A DNA stretch of 64,000 nucleotides from Desmodesmus armatus (lineage: Eukaryota > Chlorophyta > Chlorophyceae > Sphaeropleales > Scenedesmaceae). The stretch spans positions 124,001-188,000 of the forward strand of contig VIIQ02000073.1 in NCBI GenBank assembly GCA_007449985.2. Direction: 5' to 3'. The translations under genes were made by a program, and so were the position numbers. Of the stretch, positions 22,340 through 32,700 are shown piece after piece. A model generated the notes under the pieces. It did not search any database. It saw nothing but the letters and a program-made list of their open reading frames with translations, and was not told the origin of the DNA. Position 1 is the first letter of the stretch; each line of letters starts with the position of its first letter.

Positions 22340-25300
22340 TCACTCACCCAGGTCCCCCTCTGAATTACCTTCACCCTCCTCAGCCTCAACCACAGCAACA
22401 GCACCCTTGGGGCCATCATCATTCACGCCCAGCAGCCCTTCGCCATGCCGTTCCCGCCATATCGCATCCAGCAGCGCTACACCCCCTGCCTTCAAGGTCC
22501 TGCCTATGAGTGGGCCCCCCAGCTCCAGCACAGCTGCCACCCGTAGTTCATCGTCTGTTAGGTCCTGTAGCTCCTCTAACTGAGCACGAGGCAGCACCAT
22601 GTACACGGCTGGGAGGGACTGACTCTGGGCCTGGGCCTGGCTCTGACAAGCACCTGGGGGCAAGACATGAGGGAGGGAGGTGCAGCAGGTAAAGCACTTG
22701 GAAGCTGGCAGGACCAGCATAGGCAGAGCTTGGCAACAATTTCACTAGCCTTAATATGGCAAGTCTGCCGTTCAGCAGATGGATTGGTTGACCCACACAT
22801 GCAGCGACCGACAGGAGATACCAACTGACCAAACAATGGATGTACAGCGATTCAGCTGACCGGTAGCACGTGGACAGTTGTGACACACACAAAATGACGT
22901 GAGCAGTCCCTTGCCGCCTAGCAGCCAAGGGTGACAAAGCTGCCCAGCTGTGAGCCTGCCACTCACCCAAATTCAGCTGCACCAAGGCCCTGTCCTCTAG
23001 TCCTGAACCTGGGGGCCCAAACACAGCCTTGAGAGCACCAAACTCCATATCCACATCCTGCTGGACTGTGTCCGACTGCCCGCCATCACCAAACACCTGC
23101 ACACACAAGCATCATGCAATGATTGCAGTGCCATGTGAGCTGAAATAGGACACCTACAACAGCGGTGACGAGCTAGTCAGTGCCAGCAGCATGATAGGCA
23201 CCCCTGGCAAAATAGTACCTTGGTGCTTGAACTGACAGATGGCCACCGCCCTGTGCTGAACATTGACCAGGGCTCTGAAATTCATGGGACCAACAGCTGA
23301 CTGACAGTCACTGACAGTGGCACTGGTAGACGGTTCTGATGACGATACTGTGACAGCCCTGTGCAGTGGTGACACGCCCCTCGGATATTCACAAGCGAGC
23401 AGGTCCAACCAACTCGGTTAGAAACGACTGCACAATCATTGTGGCTCACCTCTTCTAGTGCTGCTGACACTGCCAGCAGCGCCCAAGCCTTGGCTGCTTC
23501 CTGCAGGTCTGCCTCCGGGATATGCTGCCGCAGCTTCGGCCGGCCCTGCAAAATCACAGCAGTTGACGTAAAAGCACCGCAGGGGCTGGCCATGCCCATC
23601 ACTTCACAGAACCATTCTCATCAGCATAGGCCCCTGCCAATTTTGGTTGGAGCAACTGCAATGCTCCTGTTGAAGTGTGAGCATCTGGCGGCTGGCAGAG
23701 CTCCTGCCTGTCACATCCTACTACACTGTTGGTGTTGCAGATGCTGATTAACCGCAAGCTGTGCTGTGTGGAGAGAGGCGGGCTCGTGATGCCAGACAGT
23801 CAGACACACAGCCACTGTGAGTGCTGCATAGAGCTCACCTCCTCTCCTCGTGCTTGTGCCAGCATAGCCATAACATTGGCAGCCTCCCGCATGCCTGTGT
23901 CAAAGGCACCATGCATGGTGGCAGGGTACCTGCGGCAGCAAGCACGGCAAGACACGCAAGATGCTGCCGCTGGTGAAAAGGGCGCAGTAGCCGTCAGCTT
24001 GCAGCACGTCTTTGTCTTGACTGCCAGTTACGTTTGAAGGCTTCCACGACTGCAGGTCTCAGAACCACTACGCTATACACCACAACAGTGCCGCACTGAG
24101 ACGGTCTTACCTCGTGGACGTGGGCTTGACCCACAACAGCCTGTCACCCACAGGGCGTGGGAAACATCAACACCCTACTGCGTTGACTGTTTCGCCCCCA
24201 GCCGAAGCCTCTGGAATCAACACACTGTCAACAAAACTTCATGACTCACAGCCTCTACAAAAGCGTTATATGTCTCACCTGGTGGATGTGGCCTCGCCTG
24301 CAAAGAACAGCCTGTCACCAACAGGGCGTGCCATTGCCTCGTAGTCAGCAGGGCCGGCACTGCCCACCACCACAGAGGAGTAGGAGCCGTAAGCCATTGG
24401 GTCAGACGCCCAGTTTGTCACCACAGCCTGGGCAGCAACACAGGCAAAGACAGACATTTGTCGAATTTTGACACCAGCTTATAGATGGAGCCACAAAAGG
24501 GTCTTGGTAGCACAATACAGCCATGCACGATGTCAGGGGGACGCGATCAAGCTGTGTGGACTGCATGTCCCCTCTTCACTCCTTGCAGAGCATACCCTTG
24601 CACCACAGGGCACACACAACGTAAGCCACCGCCGACCTAACCACAGCCTGTTGCACAGCCAGCTTGGAGCTCTTCACCTGGTGACTGTTGAGAATCGCTC
24701 TATCAAAGGCAGGTAGCAACCCCACACCAAGTAACACGCAAAGCCCATTTTGCTTGCCAAACCCCCCCCCTCAAGCCATGTGGGTGCACACCAACACGAC
24801 CCCATCCCCAGCATCCCCCAAACCCACCCACCTCCAGGGGGTCAGGCACATCCACTTTCTCTGGGCTGAATATGCTGCGCAGCAACGTCATCACATCAGC
24901 CACAGACTGCTCCTTGCTGGTCTTCTCAAAGCTGATGGCAGCATCCCCTGCCACCAGAGCACCTAGCACTGCACCACCCGAGATGCTGTCGTAGGTGTAA
25001 AACAGGAAGAAGCGGCCTCGCTGGCTGGTGTCTGGCTCCGAGTTGACGTAACCAAACATGTCCTGCAAGCAGTACAGCCACCCCATTGTGCAGCTGGTGG
25101 TGGTGCAGGGTGGTTCCTGTACAGACCCCAATGCCACGCTACATCGTAAAGAGAAGGAAAGCTGCACTGCAGGTGGACGACATGTGTGTAGAGAGAGCAC
25201 CAGCACGAGCAGCCCCCTGTGACAGTGATCAGCTTTGAAGGTTTGTGCTCAAGTCACTGCACGGTAGCCCCAAGCATCGCCTGCAGTCACACCTACCCTG

Positions 25301-28300
25301 TCGCCCCAGAAGCTGTAAGGAAACAGCAGCATGACCTTGTTCAAGCAGCCAAAGCCAAGCCGCTTGATCGCAGTCAGCTTGCGTTGCGGTAGTGGCGGCT
25401 GGAACTGCACAGCATCAGGGCGCTTCAGCACACCCAGCGGCACGGTGACGATGGCGGCATCGGCTTCGAACACACCAGTGTCTGTGTGCACGCGCACCTG
25501 CATGGGCACAAACAGCCGCCATTAGTAGCATATCGTAGCAATTGTAGGTTCTCTTGGTGGATGATGCCACAGCAACTAGGCCGACCGAGCTGCATGGGCA
25601 TTACTTGTGCACCAGCGCTCTGCGAAGACAGCGTGCCAAAACATACACTTTGCTCGCAGTGGACAGTGGCTGCCGCCTGAAAGATCAGGCAAGCTTTCAT
25701 CCGGCAGCCGTCATGTGTGCTTAGTTTACAGCAGCAGCTGCTGCTTGGCATGCCTCACCCCTTTTGAGCAGTACTGTATGAGCAGGGCAGGTGACTTGTA
25801 CAGGATGGGTATGTCCTTCGCCAGGCCCTGCAAGAGCCGTAAGTTGCCGCCTGGCAGGAAGACATGTGCACCCTCATGGTCATATTGATCGTCCTGCAGA
25901 AACAGACAAACGACACCACTCAGCACAGCACAGCCTCAGCACAGCATAGCACACCAACACCAGGGCTCTCTTTGGACTCACCCAGGATGGCTCAGTAATG
26001 CCAAGCGTGGCATGACAACAAGCTGACTGCCTGCATGCCTTCCCCCACATAATTTGTGGGATGCAGGCAGACTTGAGTTACAGCTGTTGCAGCTGCTTCA
26101 GCCCTTCTAACTCTGAATGGAGGAAGACAATGTGCCAAGGGCGGATGCGTAGAAACCATTGGCTGTGCCGGTGTATGGTACAATACCTACCAAACAAAGT
26201 GACTGAAATTTGAATTTAAATGAAACAAAATCATGCTAAACCCCCTGCCGTCAGTACTTACCAAGTCCCAGTGCCTCATAGACAGCAGTTGCAGCTGCTG
26301 GGCATTGGCAAATTCTATGTTGGCCATTTGCCTGCACGGAAGACCACAGCAGAGTTCAACATACGTAGCAAGCGTGCTGGTAGAGGGAAAACATGTGGCT
26401 GTAGACAGACTGGGACCTGCTGCTGCTGCAGGAACTCAACAGCTGTGTTGGACGCAACCCCAGCAACCACACCCTGTGCTGTGTGGCTGCAGCCCTGATG
26501 ACCATGCAACTTAGGGTTAAGGTAGGTTTAGGGTTAAGTAGGCCGACCCTAAACCCTAAACCAGTTTCCTTACCAGTGCATCAGCAGGTTAACTCCCTCC
26601 TCATGGCTGAATTTGTCAGCAAGCCGTTCCCGCCGCCGCTGCTGCCCTCCCCTGCCTGCTGCCTGGGTGCCTCCCCTGCTGTTCCCAGGCCGCCCTGGCT
26701 GCCGCTGCCCCTGTGCTTCTGACTGCACCTGCTCTGCTGCCTCCGCTTCACCTCGCTGTCCCTGCTGTGGGTGCTGCTGGTGTGGCTGCTGAGTGTTAGT
26801 GCTAGCCGCTGCTTTCGCACGTTGCCACAAGCCATCCAAGGCTGCTTGTAGGTTGATGGCTGTAGCCGATGGCATCTGGCCCCTCAGCTTAGCAGACTTG
26901 TCGAGCAGCTTGTTGAATAAAGCCATACTCTGCGGCAGATGCACGGCAGCACATTGCAGGAAACACCACACTCAGCATGCAGTCCAGGTAAATGCCCGCA
27001 TGTGCCTACACATGTGCCGCCACCAACGCATACTTGCCAGTGCGCACTGGATGCTGCAGTGATCAATGCCATGTAGAAGCAGACTCGGAGCATGTATGTG
27101 CACAATCCATACATAGCAGCTCATATAATCCCTGACCTGAGTCTGGGACAGAGAGTGTCTCAGCAGCAGAAGCCAGTAGCAGCAGGTGAAACATGCAGGA
27201 CTTGCCAGGAGTCACACACAGCAATCAGGCTGCCAGGCAGCTCCTGCCACCTGATTCGATGAGCGTCAAAGCTGCAGGTGTATCTGAGTCATGTAATCAA
27301 AACACATGCTATGACTATCTGTATCCAAACGTATACATGAATATTTGTATGTATGCACTGGCCCAGCATGCTGTGGTGGTGCTGGGTTGGGCAAGGAGCA
27401 AGCGCCTCTGCCGCATGTCAGCTCCTTTGTCACCCCACCTCATTGTCGATGTCTCTGCTCAGCTCACTGCCATCCTTCAGGAACAGTGGCACGTTGTTGC
27501 TGTTAATGTTGTGCAGGGGGATGCCTAGCTGACGGGCCAGCACAGCAAGCGGGTTGCTGTATATGCCTGTGATGACACTGCCGCCTAAGTCAGCCACTGC
27601 TGCCCTGCTACTGCCCTGCATGCAAGCACACACATGATATGTCAACACATCCGCCACCAACCACCTTGACTGTGGTGTTCGAATATCGGCTAGGGTTTTG
27701 TCCAGCAGTCAGCGCACACTGCAGCGGATGAGCAGCGCGCGTCAAGCACCGGCTCAAACATCCACATGCAAGGGATGCTCCAGCATGCAACCATGGGCAG
27801 GCCATAGCACATACAGGGTGACACAAGCCGCATACATACAAATTAGCAGCACTGACGACACCGCCAGAGCACGGCTTGTCTACCGCACCTCCAGCCTGTG
27901 TGTGTACACCCGGCCACCTGGCCTGTCAGCTCCCTCCAGCACCACCACCTTGAAGCCATGGTTGCGCAGCTGCCGGGCAGCAGACAGGCCTGCCACACGA
28001 CAAGACACAAAAGGTGCACAGCCATTCATACCGGCAGTGCCCCTTAGCAGTACAGCTGATACCATTAGCAGGCACTCATAACAGTCATGTTTCTGTGACA
28101 ACCCTAAGCAGGATGATGGCAGCAACAACAGGCATGCGTCCAGGCGCCCATGGTGGGGCAACTTGGCTATGCAGGGCTCTCCAACAAGGCCATCGGTGTT
28201 GCTGTCGCAAAAACCCTGCAAAACCCAGCACCCCACACTGGCACCCCCTGCTGTTGCACTGCTGACGCCCCCAGCGCAACCCCACTCCGTCCTGACGCAC

Positions 28301-29239
28301 ACCCACGCTCGTCTGGAGTGTATGCCCATGCCTTCCACCGAACACTCCATAACCGGCGTCAGGCCAACACACCTGCCAGTCCAGAGCCAATGACTACCAC
28401 AGTCTCAGGCTGCTCCTGCACCTCCCTGTCAGTGATGGCCGGCGCCACGCCCCAGTTGATGTAGCCCTCCCTGTTGAGGAAGCGCCAGGCTGACGAGGCC
28501 AGCTGCTTGTGCTTGGGCTGCACGCGCGCCACTGCTTGCTGCTCGCTGAGATAGTTGCTGACATCACCCCGCCACATGGCCAGGATGTGGTTGCGTATCT
28601 GCACGGACAAGCAACACATGATCAGGGTGTGACCCCACCCCTACTGGTTGACCACTGCAGGGATCAAGAATGGCTGGTTGATCAGCACAGGGCAGTGATG
28701 CTGTATCTGTGAGCACGTACGTGCATGTGGTCAGGCAGCCTGGCACTGCATTGTCAAGTGGGTGAGTGTTGGGGTGAGTAAAGTGCATCATGCTGCACAT
28801 CTGCCAACTAGTGCCGACATTGTCTGCTGCCTAGGCAAGCCCTGACACGTCTGGTGGGACAGGCAGCAAGGTGGCATACCTTGAAGTACACTTCCTCGTT
28901 GATGTCATCATTCAGCACGCCCTCCTCATGCTCCACCAGCCTGTGGTGAGGCAGGCCGGCTGCATGCAGCGCAACCTCTGCAGCAAGGTCCTCTTCTGAC
29001 AGCCTTGTTGGCAGCTGCTGCTTCTTCAGCTTGCCATTACCTGCCCTGACGGTGTCTCCACCGCGTGCACGCTTCTTGCCACGCTTGCTGTAGGGCTGCA
29101 CCTGCTCGGCTGGCTCTGCCTGGTCTGCTGCAGTGCCAGCCTCTGCCACGTCCCCGGCTGGCTCCTCTAAACTGGAATCATCGTCTGAGTCACCATACAG
29201 CAAAAATCCCTCGTTTTTGTCAGACTCAGCTACCTCCAT
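22340..29239 (-). CDS. LSD1/LDL-type histone lysine demethylase (SWIRM + FAD amine oxidase)
   Basis: Fourteen phase-consistent minus-strand exons: 29239-28880, 28598-28373, 27989-27889, 27615-27439, 26929-26574, 26331-26262, 25893-25759, 25497-25297, 25062-24832, 24427-24279, 23929-23839, 23545-23450, 23096-22967 and 22653-22340; 878 aa. An acidic/basic N-terminus precedes a SWIRM domain (about 100-170, ..SSAWRFLNREGYINWGVAP). The FAD-binding motif VVVIGSGLAGLSAARQL starts near 187, followed by VLEGADRPGGRVYTH. The oxidase continues with MANIEFANAQQLQLLSMRHWDL, VTVPLGVLKRPDAVQF, GFGCLNKVMLLFPYSFW (catalytic Lys equivalent to LSD1 K661), YGSYSSVVVGS and RLFFAGEATSTRYPATMHGA. Such nuclear enzymes remove mono/dimethyl marks from histone H3 using FAD. 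The LSD1 'tower' is absent; a Gln/Gly-rich insert (exon 5) occupies its place. About 145 residues follow the oxidase fold. Confidence 0.95.
24111..24161 (-). repeat. Decayed copy of LSD1-like exon 10 3' edge with splice donor
   Basis: Lying in the intron after exon 10 (24427-24279), this stretch repeats the exon's last 50 or so bases. Read on the minus strand it gives RPVGDRLLWVKPTSTR against the true RPVGDRLFFAGEATSTR, ending at a GTAAGA donor in the same phase. One codon is missing and the FAD-proximal FAGEA segment is destroyed, so inclusion instead of the real exon edge would make a dead oxidase. Confidence 0.8.
26511..26562. repeat. Inverted telomere-like repeats (TTTAGGG/CCCTAAA) in an intron
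   Basis: Three imperfect (T)TTAGGG units face two CCCTAAA units across a four-base centre, forming an imperfect inverted repeat. It begins 11 bases beyond the exon 5 donor of the LSD1-like gene. TTTAGGG is the plant-type telomere unit and is found in several chlorophytes. Confidence 0.75.
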
Positions 29240-29756
29240 TCTTGTTCTTTGTGTTCTTGATCAGTTGCCAGCCTGGCCCAGTAGTGGGGGGTAGGAGTTC
29301 CGACAGGACTTGCATGAGGGGTCTCTTCTGCTTACAGCCTAAAAAGAGTAACCCTCAATAAAAGCAACTACTTCTGAGAAGTCTGAGGTCACATGTTGAC
29401 GTGTTGGCCTAGAAAGTGTGATTGCTGGCATATGGATTTAGCATATCTTTTGTTGGCCACTGATTGCTTCATAGACTTATTTTACCGTGGTACTCTGTAG
29501 GGAGTGACATCCAAGCGACTTACCATCCTTCACCTGCTGCTGCTGGTGTCCACATCTTGAACTAGCACATGCTCCTTCCAATGCGATGTCTTGATGACTT
29601 TATGCGATCTATGCAGCCCTGGGGCATTCCCCCCCTGTTCCAAGTGAACAGCATGTGACAGCAGCAGACAGCAACCGTGAGACAGCAGCAACAGCAACCG
29701 TGATGCAGCAGCATGCGAGGGCTGCTGGCTGAAACTGAGAGGGTCACTGCACAGTC
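29240..29756. promoter_or_regulatory. Shared divergent promoter region, LSD1-like / SANT corepressor-like
   Basis: 517 bases separate the two start codons, which point away from each other. No coding frame of note lies between. Short tandem CAGCAGCAACAG-like stretches occur near 29640-29720. The region probably drives both genes. Confidence 0.5.
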
Positions 29757-32700
29757 ATGGGAGATGATTACTACAGGGTGAGCCCATTGTTTCCATACGC
29801 ACTGCTTCATGTAGCTCAGCTGGATAGTCTCCCCTCCTGCCAGCACAAGTTCAGCACACGCCCTGCACAGGCTCAAGTGGCACTGTTGTGCTGCGACAAG
29901 CAAGTAGGCGCCTGGGAGTAAGCCCACAAGCATGGAGGATGGCAAAACATGTTGAACTGTCGTGTCCCTGCAGAAGCGGCATGGTGACTGGGCACCCCCA
30001 GGCCCTGGCGCGCCAGGCGGCTATGGCAGGGGGGCCGGACGCTTTGCCGGGCGCAGGGGCCGCTACAGCGGAGGGTTACCTCATGGAGGGCCACCTCGGG
30101 ACATGTTTGCAGCTGACAGGCCGCCAAGGGGACACTTTCCTGGCAGAGGCCCTTCAGGACGGCGTGAGCCAGGTCAGCAGTGCCCACGCAGCCTGCACTC
30201 CAGCTGATATGTCACTGCCACACACAGCATCAGCATCAACGGCTTCTACATACCATGGCTGTCAGCTTCAGTCGAGCACATGCAGCAGCTGGGCTGGTGG
30301 TATGACCCCTCGAATGCAGACAGGCAGCAGGAGAGTAACCCTGGCCGTACACTCGGTGCCCTGACTGCATGTTGCTGCTGTGTGCCTGTGACATTTTGGT
30401 ACTGCAGGCATGGGACCTCCTGGCAGTGGTGACTGGGCGAGACCACCACCCCACATGGTACGCATGTCGGGCAGTGCAGAACAGCAGTGCAACAGTGCTG
30501 CTTTGTGCCTAGCCTGAGCCGTCAGCTGCTGCACTTGGCACCCAGACAGCAGCCCCAGCAGGAACACCTGGTTGTGCTGGCATCAGACACAGGATCCCAT
30601 GAAACAGGCCTATTTTATTTCAAACAGCTCATCTGGAGCGGCTGCCATACTTGCGGCTGCCGTACACGTGTGTCTGCTCGTCACAGTTGTTTTGACTACG
30701 GCCTTGCCCACCTCGCTGTGGGTCCATTGCAACAAGTGCGTTCGTGTGCAAGCAGTGTGCTAGCAATGAACATCCGCTCTGCGTGTGCTGCATCCTGCTG
30801 CAGGGACCTGAGCCCTGGCCTCCCGCACCATACAGCAGTGGCAGGGGGATGAGAGACAGCTTTGGCCCCAGGGGTGGGGGCGCCCCCGGCTCGCCCACAG
30901 ACTCCGGCCCCCTCATGCCCAGCAGCGGCCGTGAGCGGGAACGCGAGCGCGAGCGGGACCGTGAGCGCGAGTTGTCAGACCGCGAGCGCGACCGCCGGGC
31001 TGCAGCCATTGACCGGGGCCCCTTGGAGCGCACCAGTCCTGCAGGGTCAGCACGGGGTGGTGGTGGGGCCGGTGCAGGGCCGGGTGAGTGGCTGGGCCCG
31101 CCAGGCAGCAGCTTCAGCCCTGAGCGGGGCATGGGGCCGCCGCATCACTCGCACCATGAGCAGCTCATGCGAGCCGGCGGTCGAGGTGGGGGCCCCGGAG
31201 GCTTCATGGGGGACAGGGACTGGGAGCGGCCGGGTGACAGGGACTGGGACCGGTCTGGTGATAGGGACTGGGAGCGCCCCGCTGACAGGGACTGGGATCG
31301 ACCGGGTGACAGGGACTGGGCTGAGCGGGAGTATGCGGACGGTCCGCGCGGCTGGGAGGGCGGCGGGGTTGAGCTGCCGCGCGTGAGCTCACGCGGTGTG
31401 CTGGCAGCTGGGGGCGAGGCCCGGGCTGCAGTTGAGCGGGAACGTGAGCGGGGAGTGGAGAAAGACAGGGAGAGGGACAAGGAGAAGGAGAAAGAGAAGG
31501 GGGACAAGAGCAGTAGGGAGCGCGACAGGGGTAAGGAGCGGGCGAAGGAGCGGGACAAAGACAGGGAGAAGAGCCGGGGGCATGATGAGAAGCGGAAAGA
31601 GGGTGGCAGGGAGCGGGAGCGCAGCAGGGAGCACCGCAGCAGCGAGCGGGAGCGCGGCCCTGGCGAGAAGCGCGACAAATCCCGCTCGCCGCTTCGGCGC
31701 AAAAGGGAGAAGGATGGCAGAGGGCATGCAGATGCAGCTGCTGGCACGGATGCTGCTGGGGGTGGCAGCAGCAGCAAGCACCGCAGCAGCGGCGGCAGCC
31801 GGCGGGACAAAGACAAGGACAAAGATAAAGACAAAGACCGTGACAAACCCCGGGACAAGGACCGTGACAGGCTCAAGAGCAGCAGCAGCCGCCACCGCAG
31901 CAGCAGCAGGCCTGAGAGCAGCAAGCACCGCAGTAAGCACAGCAGGCCGTCAGCAACCCCCGAGGCTGGTACAGCCACCGCTGCTGTTGCTGCTGCTGCT
32001 GCTGACGGCAGCAAAGCTGCTGTCGATGCAGCCTCAGATGGGGTGGCAGCTGCTGGCCTGGTTGCTGAGGGTGCAGCAGCACCGGCTGCGGAGGGAGCAC
32101 TGCTGCTGGGCGCAGGTGACGCGGCTGAGGTGTCTGGTGTGGCCGAGGAGCAGCAGCATCAAGAACTGCAGCAACTGCATGGTTCGGATGAGCTGCAGCA
32201 GCATCAGCAGCAAAACCGTCACCAGCAGCCCGTGGAATCCACAGAGGAGGAAGCTGGGGAAGTGCCTCCTAGTGCCTCCCCTCCCAGCAGCTCTCAGCAC
32301 AACGGAGATGAGGAGCAGCAGCAGGAGGCTGGTGAGCAGGGCCACAACAGCACTGCTGACACAGCAGGTGGTGGTGAGCCTGCCACCCAGCAGCTGGGCC
32401 GGCAGGAAAGCCAGCAGCTGTCTGCAGGCATGCACGAGCAGCAGCAGCAGCGGCAGCGGCACCAGCAACACCAGCAGCTTAACAGGCAGTTGTCCGAGCA
32501 GTCGCAGCAGCTGGAGCACAGGCAGCCGTCCAGCCTGTTGCAGCAGGGGTGTGTGGCTTCAGCTGAAGCATCTGCTGGCTCCCCTGGCTCGTGGGCAGAC
32601 CCTGTGCAGGTGGGACTGGCTGCAGCTGCCGAAGCTGCTGCAGAGGAGGCCGCTGCTGCTGACGCAGATGCAGGGGCTGCCAGTGACATGCAGGTTGATT

